The notes beneath the pieces are model-generated. The model was given only the letters and a program-made list of their open reading frames with translations. It was not told the origin of the DNA and did no database searches. Both the position numbers and the translations under genes were made by a program. Of a DNA stretch of 64,000 bases, positions 12,501 to 26,263 are shown one piece after another (position 1 is the stretch's first letter; each line of letters begins with the position of its first letter). Source of the DNA: Ehretia macrophylla (lineage: Eukaryota > Streptophyta > Magnoliopsida > Boraginales > Ehretiaceae); the NCBI GenBank assembly GCA_037974665.1, contig CM075775.1:34371652-34435651 (forward strand), in the 5' to 3' direction.

Positions 12501-15500
12501 TCTTATTTTATGTGAGAATTTCATGGGTGTACTAGAGCTAACAACTGGGCCAGACAGCATAGTTGACAATTGTGTTTGGGTATCTTAGAACTTTTGAGCT
12601 TGTAGAGTCTTTTCCTCTACTATTTTGCTGAACTTGCACGTCCGTCTAGTATTTCATGAACGTTTTGCTAATTGTATCACAACATGCATTATGAGTGCCC
12701 AAATTAAAAGCAGAGATAAGCATGAAACAGTCCCTCTTTCAATCTTTTTCTGAACTTCAATTAGTAGAATAAACTTCAATTCCGTGCTTTCCTGTTATTT
12801 CTCAACTGTAGATCTTATCATCAATATGGACATCATCCGGTGGTTTCTGTTTCTCGTTTCTTTATACATTTGCCTTTTTTCTTTCTGATCGATGGGGTTA
12901 TTTCACTGGTTAGCTCTTTGGTATGACTCAGATTCTTGAAGCACCTAATGAAGAGGAAGTGACTCTACTGCGGGAGATATTTGGGTGATTCTTCACTTTC
13001 CTCAGCTAGTTAAATGTCGTATTGTGGTTTTCTAAGGTTTGCCTGAAAGAATAAGACTGCACAGTAAAAATGAACTCAATTTGAAAGGTTTCAGCCGAAG
13101 TTCTAGTGTAGGTTGAAGTAACATATGATTTTCCTTTGCTTCATCTATATTAAGGCTTTGTCTCATGGGTGGGAAGGAAGTTCACGATGCAACAGTGAGA
13201 AGCATACAGGATTTGGCAAAATCTTTTTCAAGCTATGATGATGAAGTATTGGTAAGGTCATTAAGCACATACTTTGATCAACCATTCGACATTTATTGCA
13301 TGATGCATTGAGATTGTGTACTTCATTTATTGTTCCTACTTCCTTTTGCTAATTCCAGGCAAAGAGGGAAGAACTGCTCCAGTATGCCCAAGGTGCAATT
13401 GCTGGGTTGAAAATAAATCCTAATATAGTAAGGTTGTTGAGAAATTATCTTCACAATAGGCTTGAGGGTCTCCATATAACTTTCTAAATTAATACATATA
13501 CTAATGCTTCAGTCCTCTCTGAATTCTTTGTTTATTTGCTCCAATACGGAAATATTTATTGTTCTTTCTGGACATGCTTTGGTCAGGTGACATTCAATTT
13601 TTATTGAACTTCCCAACCAGAATTTCTTGACTAGAAATTCGTGTATGGTCAATTTAGGTGTCCCATTTCATTTCCATTGTGCGAATAGTAAATTTTTCAA
13701 GGAAGGTAGAACACAGGAAGACGTATGGGAAGATGATTATCTTTAATGGCCGTATGAAAGCATCACTTATTGCGACCAGATAACTAAATAATTTCACACT
13801 TCATACATAGCAAGTTTTGGTAACATTTGCAAAATAGAACTCACTTTAGATATTTCTTTTCTCGTCAATATAATTAGTTTCAGAGGAGGAAAGCATAATT
13901 TTATTTTTTTTATTTTTTTTCTTCTTATCATTAACTTGAAATGCTAAGCACCTTCCGCATGATTATATGTTTATTGTGGTAGAGAATTTAGCAAGTTGTA
14001 TGTTTGTATGGAGGTATTTTCTTCAATAGCATGGAATGTACACTTTGGCTGGCAGATAATTTAGATAGTTATGCATTTGTATACATACTTTTCCTTTTCT
14101 CTTTCTTTTTCTCCCTATGGAGGTAATCTTCACTTATGTTGTGCTCTGCTCTCAGAATAGATTCTGAAATGTCCAATATACATCGAAATCTAGATGAAAT
14201 GAGAGCTCTGCTGTCTCCAAGTGAAGGTGGTGAAAAGAGACCTGAAACCACAACTGGTGAAAGAGAAGAGGTGAGGTAGATTCTAATTCTCTTCTGATTG
14301 CTTTTTTCCATAAAAGCATATTGTCCCATTTGATGATAAGGATGCCAGAGATGGATATGTATTAGCATACTGAGAATGCTTTCTCATCAACCTAACAGTT
14401 TTATGAGCACCTAATTTTGCTATTTCAACAGGAGAGTTATGGAGACATATCTAGTGACGGCTTTCTTCGTCCATCATGGAATTTCTTGATCTGGGAGTTC
14501 TACCAGTGACACCTACATCCCAAATCTAGTCAATCATTTAGAATTTTTCTTGAAAACCACTTGCATTGTCTCTTTACTTTGTACATCATACCTTTCCTGT
14601 TTATTCAAGACAATGCAAACATTGTTTGATAATTGGATAAATTCAAGTTTAGTTTCTGGTTCAAGCTCCCTGAGTCAGTTAGTTGCTTTTTCATTTTTTT
14701 AGTTGCATACTTGTCATTCTGTGGTAAATAGAGGCATGTCATACTCTTTGCTAGAACAACAATAGCATAAGAATAATAGAGCGTACTATCTCTGGATGAT
14801 TTAAGCTAAAAGCATTCATGTGTAAACAAAATGATATCTCTTAATGTTTATACAGCAATAATTCCATTTTTTGACCACAGAAAAATATGGTCCTTTTTGG
14901 TGCCAGTCAGAGCTTAAGTTATCACATCTGGAAACAGAAGTTCAGATGGACCACTTTGCATGGGGAGTTCAGAAAATCTCATGCGTATAAATTCTAGATC
15001 AAATCAACAGATCTGGATTGTTTATTGTAAATATATGGTCCTCAGAGCACTGTTTACTGATAAATTTTAAGTTTTGCCATAAATAACTGTAGCAGCACAG
15101 AATCTAAATTGGTTTTCCTTATCTTTTGTTGATAGGGAAGTCTTACTTTATGTGATTACCATATTTCTGACCAAAAGATAATTTCTCGGTTGCAGATGTC
15201 ACATAAACTTTGTTGTTTACTGTCTAGAAACAGAGTCTGTGAACATCATAATGGTCATAAGGTATATGGCAAATAATGAAGCTGAATGCCTTGTTCTTCT
15301 TGCAGGCTCTAAAAGAAGCACTTGCTCAGGTCCAGCTCTGTTCTAGATTGCAAGCGCTCTCGTTACAGAATAACTATTTAAACAGTGGGGATCTTCCAGA
15401 TACTCATGCTCAAAAAGTAAGATCTCCTCGTTATAACTATATTATTCTGCAAAGGAAGAATGTTTTATCCCCATTAGCATTTTACCATGGAATAGGGCCC

Positions 15501-18500
15501 TAATCTGGAAATCTTCCAGAAATATCAAATCACATTGGAAGTGGTATTTCCATGACCTTGGTACTGGATCTTTTCCACCCCTTCTTAATCTTGGGTGTAT
15601 TCCAGGAGGAACAAGTTATGCATAGAATTTTCTTTCAAATAAGGTTGTTTTAGATAAATGTCAACCATTCCTGTGCATTCAAGTTAATACCCCTTTGCCT
15701 TTGGCATTGTCTGACCTACTGCACAAAGATAATGGAAATTCTGTATGAAAACTTTGTTCAGAAGTAGGGACCCCATAATATTCATTCGTTTGGGAGGATC
15801 TAACTGTCCTTGCAGAGAAGAGGCAAAGTGTTTCTCATTTTCAATTTGCAATTGTAAGTACAGGGATATGTAGTTCACCTTTGATTGGAACAAGTGATTG
15901 ACAATTGACTCGAGGTCCAGTATCCGGGCCCCTTGACAAGAATTTTTATGTTGAAGATGTCTTTCACAGTTAAAGCTGGAAATTATGGACCAAATAAGGA
16001 TGGTGTGTGGATAAGGTAAAACATTTGGGAAAGTTAATCTACCCACAGATGAAAATGCCTCTGCATCTTGAATAACTGTAGAGCACTGGAGGGGCCTTGC
16101 ACCCTCCAACTAGCCTTTGCAGTCATCATATATAAATAGTTACAAACTAACAGTAACTTGTAGTTGCAACAAAATGCTGCCTCTTACCAGAAAAGAGACG
16201 ATTTTCTTTCATTTTCGTGTCAAAAATTGTTAATTTTCTCATAAGTTTTGTTTCATAACACTGAGAAGGCAAAAGGGATATTTTAAGGTTCTTCTTCTTC
16301 TTGCCAGTTTTGGGGTTTAATATACTCTCGTGATCATAACCTTGTATATCTCTCAACAGCACTCCTCAAAAAGGCATACCTTCCAGATAGCAATGACACA
16401 GCAACCTAAGCATCTGCATGATCATGTGGCATGCTTGTGAGCTTCCTTACAACTGCATTTACATCTACCTTCTAGCATTTACAAGCGATGCAGTGCCACA
16501 CAAAAGATGTGGCTAAAATTGCTGGCTTAGTATCAGTTTCAAAAGAAGTATCTCTTTCTCAGTGGGTATGCAATATATTCGTTTGGAACTTCAGATTGTG
16601 CTTTGTGGATGTTCAATAATAATGAATTAAATAGATCACAACTAGAGACAGAATCTGGTCTGTAATTATGGGAAACATCTTATATGAATTGCCCAAGTTG
16701 TGAAGGGAATAAATATCAGCAGCCACCATTGAGAAAGAAAGAGAGTAGTTCTCCTGAGGAACATTTCACAATTTCCAAGGAGTGGATAGGATTCTTTGGA
16801 ATATGTTTAGATTGAAATCCTAGGAATTCAATATCTCACTCTAATTTACTATCAATTGGGTTGAAGAGCCACATATTCCTGAACCCAAATCACAAAGAAC
16901 TTTTGGAGGAGTTAACAACAGTTAGCAATTGTTCTGTTGCAGCTATAGCAAACAAATATCAATCTTAGTTATCCAATTCCGAGAGTTGAATGGCAAAACT
17001 TTTCACTTCTGATTTAGACAGCATGGTTTTATTCTATAGAAATGTTTCCTACCTTGTGTAGTAGATAATGTTGCCAAGTTCTTTGGCTCTTCTTTCATTT
17101 TTCTTGCTTGGCTTATCCTTTTTCTTTTCACAAAATGCAGGTTGATAAGTTAAAGGTTTTGTCAGAATCTCTTGCTAGCTCTGCCTCAAAAGCTGAAAAG
17201 CGCATTTCAGAGCAAAGGTATTTGGTTTCGTCTAACCTTCTAATACAATTTATGTGCTCTGTGTGTGTGTGATGTGCTATTCGAACGCATACACAGAAGA
17301 AGAGATAGAAAGAGAAGAGAAGAGGAAGAAGATTGATCAAGGAAAAGGCCAATTCATAACGCAGCAGAATATAGCAAAGTTGCTTTTCTGATAAGTATTG
17401 TACAGATAAATAATGGCCTCTTCATGCATCAATGGTAGAAGAAGAAGATTGATTAAGGAAAATATAGTGAGAACAGTATAGTAAGGTTGCTTTTTGAGAA
17501 GTAACTTAAACAGTATCTAGTGACCTCTCTGGACATCAGTGGTAGCTTGCAATACTAATGTACATATACAAGAAGAGTCCTTATCTTTCTTTTTCTTTTT
17601 CTTCTTGTTCTCTTTATCTTCTTTCGCCCTCCCAGATATGGCTGATGTAAGTCAATTTAGCCTTTCGCCTTGGTTTGATAATCAGGCTTTGCACCCATGT
17701 TATCATTGGGAACAAGTGTCTCACAATATTGTGTCCCAAAATGATGTTAGACTCTGTAGCCTGTATCAGTGTTCAACTTTCGTCCAGAGACTAGCTTCTA
17801 GTTAGAACTGTGGCATCTAAAAAAGTTATGCTAGCTAAAAGTTTTAAATCTTGTACATCAAAATATCTCTAAACCAAGCCTTATCCCACTAGGTGGGCTC
17901 GACTATATGGATCTAACAATATCATTCATACCTCTCGAGAGCCTTCTCCTTTATTAATTCCATGCATTGCAAGATCTCATTTAAGTGTCTCTGTCCAAGT
18001 CATCTTTAGTCTTTCTCTACTCCTTTGACAGTGTACAATTCTCCTTGGCACCTTTTAATAGGTGCCTCTACCGGTCTATCTCTTAATATGTCTAAACCAT
18101 CTCAGACGATTCTCCCTCATCTATGAGATAAATTCATGGAGTTGTACCACCTCGTGCAGTGGCCACCTTAGGTCAAGACAACTTTAGTTATGGTAATTAC
18201 TTTGCGAAATGGTTCACTTATAACTTTTCCTGATAGATAGCCTCTTTAAGTTCAGATTGAAAAACTTCTGCGTTTGCCTGCAATCCACACGGTACTCAGT
18301 CTTACTTCTTCACACACACATTTATTTCTTGAAACAGATTTCAGAAAGAAGAAGCTCTTAACTATCGTACAACAAGGACCAGTGAAGTCAGCCAAATTGA
18401 AAAGGTAAAAAACCCTGAGATGAGCTGTGCAGCATGATGGAACATTGAGCAGAAAATTTTATATTCATATGATACACATAGTTTATTGGAAAATGATTAG

Positions 18501-21500
18501 ATGGCATGAGTAGATATGAGATGTATATGCATATATGCCTGTCTGTGTATGAACTTTAATTATCTGTCGTGTGAGCGAACAACTAATGATTTGGAACTGT
18601 AGTAGTAGAAGCACCAATTCTATTTCTTCCATAAGCGCTTTACACAAAGAATATGATCTCATCACCTTGTTTTATTGAAATTGTTACCTTCTACCGACAC
18701 ATTTGTATTAGGTTGCCTAGCACCAACAAGTGTTTGGTTTTGCATCTCTTAGGAATGACTTGCAGAGGATTGTAAAATTGGATGATTCTCATATGTACTC
18801 TGTGCACCTGTATTTTTTCACCTATTGATCAAGATTATATGGATCCACTTCCTAATTTTATCAAATCTACTTTGCTAGTTGCTTTCTTGATCTTACTCCA
18901 CCCCTTGCCATACAGGTACATGCTTCGAAATGTCTATTTCTATATGATCATTTTGGTCAAACGGCAATAGGATGAAGCAACTGTATGTTGTTTCCAGGTC
19001 TTGCCCTTCTAGTTTTTAATTTGTTACTACTAGACATAAAAAAATATTTGCCTATTCTGAAGCTAATCGCTTTAGACTTGCGTGTGCCCTTTAGTTTTTG
19101 GATACACACATGCCTGAATGTTTAACCATGTGAATGCCAACTATGTGTACGTTATGATTCAAACTGTTGATGAGAAAAAATTGGATACCTGAGGAAGACG
19201 GCCTCTTCCAGGACCTGACAGCAGAAATTGAAGCACTTGAGACGAAAAAAGATGAACTTGAAGTTGAGCTGAGAAAGGTAATTCAACTTATCTTTTAGAA
19301 GTACGTAAATGCAAGTGTTCGGTAGAAAATTCATCTTTTTTCTGGATCGCCTGGCTCTGTCTTTTTGCATGCTTTTTCACTGATTGATTTTTGGAAACGT
19401 AATATTGTCCAGTTGGTGGCTTGGTGTAGTATCCTACAACAAAAATGTCAGAAAACTGACTGAGATATATCTACTTTGCCAAATTTGACTATGTCTGAGT
19501 TTAATTGCCGTCTTGATGAGCAATTTCAAACTTGTTTTTGCAATCAAACTTCAGATTGAATTACCAAAGAGATTACATAATAAAAAAGTAATATCTCAGA
19601 TTGGCCTAGACAAGGCGAAACCTCTTTGACTTGCACGGCCTGTTTAAGTTAATGCGTAAGTCATACTACGTGATACTTATACATGGTGATTCCATTGTTA
19701 CTGTGTGTTTCTAGGTTAATGCCTCATTGGCTTCTGCAATTGCCCGTCTCCACATCGCCAAGGAGGAAAGAGAGCAGTTTGATGCAGCCAGCAAGCAGAT
19801 TCTTCAGCACCTCAAGTTGAAGGTAGGATAATGTAGCATTTTCCAATTGATTCGAGATCGTACATGTTCAGCGTCAGGAATTTTTTTACTCTTAACTATC
19901 AAGATTCTGATCTATAATGGATGAATTTAGGAGGAGGAACTGTCTAAATCTATTGATTCATACAGAACAGAAGCAGATGTTTGCAATGCATTTATAAAAT
20001 TTTTGGAAGAGAGCTGGGTATATCAGTCCTCATACAATGAAAAGAAGAAGAAGCAAATCAAGTATGGTGCTCTTCTTTGTTTTCTTTTATTTACTAGTTC
20101 TGCTAAATATGAACACGATGCTTCTAGTATATTAGTTCTCATCTAGATTCTCTTAAAAAAACAAGATATTTTTGAACTGGGGACATGAGATAGACATCAT
20201 CCTTTGGGATAGTTTGTATTTGATGGTATTGGACTAACCACCTCATGTAAAAGTTTAAGTTGTTGAAGAGCAATTTTTATTTTTTATTTTTAATTAATGA
20301 CTTCACCGTGTCCCCTCATGTGCAGGCGAAGTTATTTTTCAATTGAGCCTAGCACATCTATATATATACAATATATTTCTTTTTCAAGTGGGTGGCTGTG
20401 TGATTCAAGCCTCGAACCTTTTTGTACCTAACTATGATACGATATTGGAGTGATATCTCATCTAAAAGCTAAAGCTATTAGAGAGGCATTTCGTTTATTT
20501 ATTTAATCAGCAAATTTTAACTGTTTTCCCTGTTTTTCAATTTGCAAGTGATGAATTGAACAAGTATGAAGATTCCTTTGTGAACTTAGCTATCCGCCTT
20601 TTATCCACATATAAGGTATATCAGCATCTATCCTTTTTGGTACATATAACAGAATTTGTCACATTTTAGTTGCTATTAGATGGTACGCTATAGAAGTTTT
20701 GAAAACTTTTGGATTAGTTAATCATCTTTTCACGTATCAGGATGAGTTGGGAAGTAATATCTCAACCATTAGGAAGGTTGTTGAAGACTTGGAAAGGTAT
20801 TGTACCTAATTTGGTTGGAGTCCTAATGCAAACATGGAGGGCTCGTCTAAATTTAAGTTTCTGCCAGGTTGGAGAAAGCAGCTGGGGAGAACAATAAGAC
20901 CGATGTATCTAATCCTAGGAAGAAGCTGGAAGAGGAATACCTAAATGCAGAAGGGAAGGTATGGATTATCTCACAAATGTATACAGTTAATCCTCCATTG
21001 AATGCAAAACTTGATGTCTAATTCCATCATAAAGTTTCAGAGGACACTCCATTTTGTGTATAAGTTACTCTCAAGCTTGCTTTTTCTTCATTTAATCATC
21101 TACAGAATTAGCGAACCATGTAAATCTTCTTTTGAGTCTAGTAACTACTAAAGTCAAAAGGTATGGTATAACAGTCTTTCCAAGTGAGCCTATGGGATCT
21201 CCTATAAACCCCCATGATGTGGTGAAGGGAGTGTAATAAGTGGCCTTGCTTTTTCCTGAGAAACAACTTTCCGAACCATAAAGAACTGGACGCCCCTACC
21301 CTATCTAGTTAAATCTAAAGGTGAATTGCTTTGGGTTATATTGATTTGTGTTCGGTCCCTTTCTCATAAACCATGGTAATGAAGTTTTTTGGTAAAATGG
21401 GAGAAATATCTTGAAAATGCTCGAGAAATTCAATGAGTGGTGTTTATTAAGTTCTGATAAACCTAATGTGTTATTAGCAGATTTAAAGACTGTCACATTA

Positions 21501-22250
21501 CAACACAATTGCCACGCTTCCTTTTCTATTCACATGTTTAGGTGCTCTGTTTTTTTTTTTTTTTCGGTGGAATTTCTGATTTGTCAATATACTAGAGGTT
21601 TCGCACAATTTTGCAGTGCACAACCACGTTCAGCTTAGTGGAAAGTATAAAGAAACAGTTCTACACCGAAGATGCAGAGATGTCTAGGTGATGCAATGTC
21701 TCCATGTTGTTTGTTATCCTCGTATATTATGTGTGTGTGTAAGACAGTGTAAAATGTCGAGCTTTAACATTTATGTGAGAAATAAGGTTTGCTTGTGAAC
21801 AGGAAAAATGATCAAAGAGTGGAGGATATGTTTGATGTCCTTGATAAGATGAAAAATGACTTTGAATCCTTAGAGAGACCAACTATGACAGTTGAAACTC
21901 CAGTGAAGAGAACGGAGACACCATCGCGGGGGAAAACTCCTAGCAGTCCATTCCTGTCTCCCAAAAAGACTGCCAATGAGAAACAAGTTTCGGAAAATGA
22001 GACACAAGGAGGGACACCAAAAGAAAACACTCCCAGAAGCCGTCTAGCTACGAATCTCAGATTGAGCACTGCTGCAATATTGGAGGCGAAACAAGATAAA
22101 TCTTCATCTCTTGCTGCTAACGGGAATAAGTCTGTGGATCCAGAAGCAGAACTCTCAAAGTTAAAATTAGAGTTGGAACTCGAGAACAATGGTGAAGGCA
22201 TCTCGACGGAGGACATTGGTGACTGGGAGTTTGATGCTGTCCACAAGTAG
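9579..22250 (+). CDS. conserved plant coiled-coil protein (function unknown)
   Basis: Eighteen phase-compatible GT-AG exons: 9579-9728, 10675-10902, 11897-11992, 12932-12984, 13155-13251, 13359-13432, 14156-14270, 15306-15416, 17141-17217, 18338-18404, 19212-19277, 19715-19822, 19931-20061, 20549-20615, 20741-20796, 20868-20958, 21617-21687, 21803-22250. Together they encode 701 aa. The N-terminus ([16 protein letters not shown], then [19 protein letters not shown]) is a strongly conserved plant signature. I recall homologues carrying loose labels such as SMC-like or ELKS/Rab6-interacting/CAST-like, which are not functional proof. Residues ~270-530 are rich in K/E heptad-like sequence (coiled coil). 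Residues ~570-610 are rich in Ser/Thr-Pro ([11 protein letters not shown]), candidate phosphosites. The protein ends in an acidic GDWEFD motif. There is no signal peptide or membrane segment. Exon 17 is the least certain because its acceptor follows a poor tract. Confidence 0.88.
9747..9787 (+). repeat. alternating purine-pyrimidine tract (CG)n(CA)n(TA)n(TG)n
   Basis: Forty-one bases of strict purine-pyrimidine alternation begin 19 bp inside intron 1 of the coiled-coil gene. The order is CG, CA, TA, then TG dinucleotides, so the second half is also nearly palindromic. Such tracts can adopt Z-DNA or cruciform structure. Confidence 0.9.
9781..10013 (+). repeat. three copies of a microsatellite-linked unit in intron 1
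   Basis: The phrase aattaattggattgtttaca, preceded by gtgaaatt and followed by ttactg plus a TG microsatellite, occurs at about 9795, 9932 and 9992; the last copy is slightly altered. The units are separated by GT/CA and CG/CA tracts of differing length, suggesting amplification by slippage or unequal exchange at the microsatellites. Confidence 0.8.
17868..18140 (-). mobile_element. RTE-type LINE, 3' terminal fragment
   Basis: Read on the minus strand, the segment has the end of an RTE-clade LINE ORF: an LRWF.H.KR-like motif, a gap, then RERLKMTW, and an ILLDPYS-like end, with several stops. It is followed by the typical RTE 3' tail cacctagtgggataaggctt. It is 5'-truncated, as LINE insertions usually are, and lies in the intron between exons 9 and 10 of the coiled-coil gene. 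Confidence 0.75.
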
Positions 22251-24814
22251 CCGCGCGAGCTGTGGCACATTTTCGTGATGCATCTAACCATATTAGTCCA
22301 ATAAGCTAAGGTGTGTAACCCTCCCTGCTGTACAGAATTTAAGAGAAATGTTCACTGCATGTCATGCCTGGCAAATCTTGAAGAGATCGAAAAGACTATT
22401 TATGCGGCATTCAGTAAATACCTTTTGAGATGATAAACTTGTAGAGCTTAGGTTGAAATGAGATTATCTGTATATTCTTCTGGGGACGTTTGGAACGTCT
22501 GGACCTTGATGTGTGTATGGGGTACGGGCTTCACATGCGTATGAAGCCCACACGCGACAAACATATCAGACATTTTTTAGTCTAACCCTATTCTTCTGAT
22601 TGCATGAACAATATGAAACTTTTGTACATTGCTCAAACATTTCGTTGGAAAGGAAATTTTGCAAGTGAATTTGGTTTGACATTCCAGAAACGCCATAACC
22701 ATTGTTACAGATTATGCTACTTAGATTAAACTCTTATCCATCACTAGTATACCCATTTTGAAGATGTTCCGTCGAATAGAAGTCGTACAATATTTTAAAA
22801 AATTCTTTTTTACTAGAAGTTGACTTCACTTAATGAAACAAGACTTGGTTTGATTTTCTTTTTTTTTGGACCAAATAATCGGAAATCGACTCAGAGTAAC
22901 AACTGAGAGTGACTGAAGTTGTTTATATTTTCCTATTTTCTTTGATGGTCTTTTGTAATTTTATTGCATTTAGCTTATCACTACAATATAACGAGAGATT
23001 CATGCACTAGCCTGTCTATAATTTCGCACTTATTTGAATTGTTTTTATCTTCAGATGTCACTTTCAATGGAGAAACTTTTCAATCAGTTCAGACTGATGT
23101 TAGTCTCTCACATATTGGTAGAATTCACATATATAGATTCATCAAATATGTGAAAAATCAATCCATCAATTCGAACTGATGCAAGAATTTTTCCAATCTA
23201 TGTTAAAACTCTTTGTTGCTTTAGATAGTTTTATTCATTGTCGGATAGTAATCTGCTTGTTCAATCTAAAAAAGTCTGGTACTGCAAAGGCACTTCCTAT
23301 TTTCAGTCACAAAGTTGTAAGCAATTATACGCCTTAAAAAGCTTACGCGCAAGAGAAAAAGCCAATAGCTTTGGTCCACATCAGAAAGCGTGGCAGACTG
23401 TCCAGTCCTCTCTCTCTCTCTCTTTTCCATTTGTCAGTTGAAATCATGTGATTAATTCTGATGTGTATGTCGCCTGCCCTATGCAGGAGGGTATGGTGAC
23501 CCTATCTCGAAACTGTGAGCCTGTGATAAAAAACAACAAAGACGTGAAATTGCCCCCAGTGGTTACTTTAGTGGCGTACTATTTAAGATATAGACATGAG
23601 ATGTATTAACATTTTGATTTCTAATCAATTAAGAGAATTAAGAATATTCTATTTAAAGTCATTTTAAATAAATTTTGTGTATAATTAAATTGGATTATAA
23701 TTCTTCCGGACATGACTATGTTTCAAGATTTAAACTTTGATATAAACTTAAAAATTTATTTGTGTTTGTTTTTTCATAAATCAAACCAAATATTTCGCAC
23801 TAAATAGGATCGACTATATAGATAGAAACTGCGAACCTTGCTTATTTAGCATTTCACCTTTCTGTCGATGCAACAACCTTTGCTCCATTATCAGTATATT
23901 CAGACACTACAATGCGTTGCAAGTAGAGGATATCCCAACATTATATTATAATGTCTCAAATTTATAAATAAAAAAAATTCAACTTATTTTACACTAATAG
24001 TTGATTACCTAAAATAATCTTCTTTCTCTATTTGAGTTTGAGACCGAGAATGCAAGAAATAACAACCCGATAAAAGAGAAAAAAGACAAGAGGTGAAATA
24101 AAAGTTATGTGAAGTCTTTGTTATGTGCCCATTCATAGAAATAATTAACATATAAATTTTATAGCAGGCACATGTGGGGTTGAAGACTTGAATCCAATGC
24201 TTTCAAGTGTCCTGGAGAGCGACAGAAAGATATTTGCCACAATGATAAACAAACAAAAGCCTCGGGCTTTGAGTGTATACATTTTCAATATATCAATTTT
24301 TTTATATTTAAGACCCTATATGGTTAGGGTTATATAACTTTTTAAGTTTGACTTAATATTTAAAAGAGATTTATAAACTAATATTATATTATTTAAAATA
24401 TTAATTCTAAGAATCAATTTCGAAAATTATTGCACTTAAAACGAAAACATACCACTAGACCAAATGGCTAGTGGCAACCCATAACTATTTTATATCTTTA
24501 ACTTCCATTATTATGGAGTTTAGTAATTAAAGGTACAAGAAACCAGGTTGCGACGAATGAGACAAATTCTTTTCTACGAGTTCTTTTCTTGAAAAAAAAG
24601 ATTTATTATACCTTTTGAAAGTGGTGGTTTGAAGGTAAACAGTTCTTTTTTTATTATTTAAAAACATAGCTTCATTTTTGGGACTAGTTTTGGTAGGGTT
24701 TGTATAATTTACTTTTACACACTTAATATGAGTCCAAAATACTTTCCAAAAAAATATAATCGTGGTCGATAGAGACCATTATGATCTTCGTTAGTTATAT
24801 TGTTTATATACATG

Positions 24815-25125
24815 GTATTTTAGTTTGGTTCCCTTATGAGACATTTGTTAGAAGATCATTTTAAGTCAAATTCAGTGAACTGTTAAGATTATATGAATTT
24901 TTAGATCACTAGTAAAAATATGAAATTGAGGATCATAAAGTCTTCAGTTTGGTTTCCTTGTCAGATATTTGTAAGGAGATTACTTAGTGAAATTGAGGAT
25001 CATAGAGTTCTCAGTTTGGTTCTCTTGTTAGACATTTGTTAGGAGATTATCGTAAGTCGAATTTAGTGAGGTGTTAGGATTATATGAATTTTTAAGTCAT
25101 GCGAATCATAGAGTCCTTATATGTC
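24815..25125 (+). repeat. three degenerate ~85-110-bp tandem repeats
   Basis: Three diverged units each start with agtttggtt(c/t)cctt and contain gacatttgttaga-like and attatatgaatttttaa-like blocks (starting near 24821, 24949 and 25011). The middle unit is shortened. No coding potential. Confidence 0.7.
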
Positions 25126-25174
25126 ATTCTTCTTATAAAAAAATGGAATGTATGTTTTGTGTACAAAAGAGAGA

Positions 25175-25232
25175 ATCTCAATCCAAGCTAGATTTAAATC
25201 TCAATCCAAGCTAGATTTAAATCTCAATCCAA
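25175..25232 (+). repeat. 23-bp tandem repeat, about 2.5 copies
   Basis: The unit atctcaatccaagctagatt plus taa repeats exactly at 25175, 25198 and, partially, 25221. A short minisatellite. Confidence 0.9.
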
Positions 25233-25597
25233 ATCTTTGATCGCATTTATTTTGATGTCAAGAATAAGTTGTACATAGTGAATAAATTAAGATTTAATCT
25301 TCTTAATAGTGCTATTTGTAGAACTTGGAGAATTAGTGATAGCATCTTGACATAGATTGAGATTGAGGGTAACCATTCTTGATTGACCTATTGATTGTTT
25401 ATTGTAAGATTGTTATAATATTTTTGTGTTAATACAATCGTTTGCTTACTTAGCAAAAATAAATAAAAAAATCTACAAGTTGCCAACTTAAGAGGTGTTT
25501 TTTAAGGTTTTTTCTTTTCTAGGTATGACTATATTTTATTGTCCTTTTAGTTACATCATAAGTCATTCTTAAAACTTTGTATTTGTCAAGAAAAGCC

Positions 25598-25605
25598 AAA
25601 AAAAA
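25598..25605 (-). terminator. RNA polymerase III T-run terminator
   Basis: Eight consecutive A on the plus strand, i.e. T8 on the minus strand, begin 9 bp downstream of the tRNA 3' end. This is the expected Pol III stop signal. Confidence 0.85.
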
Positions 25606-25614
25606 CTCTTCACG

Positions 25615-25687
25615 CGCCGTCTGTGGGAATCGAACCCACGACCACATGGTTAAAAGCCATGCGCTCTACCGGCTGAGCTAAGACGGC
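25615..25687 (-). tRNA. tRNA-Lys (anticodon UUU)
   Basis: A 73-nt intronless tRNA on the minus strand. Acceptor arms GCCGTCT/AGACGGC pair fully. The D arm begins TAGCTCAGCCGGTAGAGC (A box). The anticodon stem CATGG/CCATG encloses CTTTTAA, giving anticodon TTT. The T arm GTGGG-TTCGATT-CCCAC is the B box. The discriminator base is G and CCA is not encoded, as in nuclear eukaryotic tRNA genes. A T8 terminator follows. Confidence 0.97.
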
Positions 25688-26263
25688 TTGTTGCTTAGCT
25701 ACTAATCAAAATTTTCAGGCTTTTTCATAAAGATTAGGATGCATATAATATATTCCACTAAGCCCGACCTTTTTCTAGATTAATAATAGTAATAATTTTA
25801 TATACAAGTAATTAATAGTTATTTTCAATCGAATTAGAAATTCATGTATTGAATGAAGTAAACTAGAATACAATCAGTTTACTTCAATAGACCGAAGATC
25901 GACTAATAAAATTGCTTTAAAAATAGATGAATATTAACCCAATCATAAGTTAAATTTTCACTAACTTTACCTGATACACTAAAATCTAACTATGGTGATT
26001 TCAACTGCTATCCATTTAATGTCTTTGACAATATGCAGTATCTTCCAGTTGATAATGCCTTAGGAACGGATTGCTTTGAGGACTAATTCTACAATTGTTT
26101 CAATAGTTGATTGTTTAAAATAGAAACAACAAAAATGAGCAGATGTAAGAAACAATTGGGAGAGGGAGGTATCTGATGTCTTTGAAGAATCTCTTCATTA
26201 GCCTCATGCCTAGTAGTTCCATGTCATGTTGTGCCTATAGTAAGACTCTTGTTTTGTTTTTTC

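Larger units (their letters stand above)
22251..25614. other. intergenic, no gene seen
   Basis: AT-rich spacer between the coiled-coil gene and the tRNA gene. The first 300 bp are probably the 3' UTR. A CT microsatellite lies near 23405-23425. Beyond the repeats listed separately I see no coding signal; all reading frames are short and lack recognisable domains. Confidence 0.7.

Noticed and set aside
14432-14510. Possible extra exon of the coiled-coil gene after a caacag acceptor
   Set aside because: It runs into a stop without a good donor, and direct splicing 14270 to 15306 keeps phase and matches the family pattern.
21812-22291. 159-codon minus-strand frame
   Set aside because: Antisense shadow of the last exon of the coiled-coil gene.
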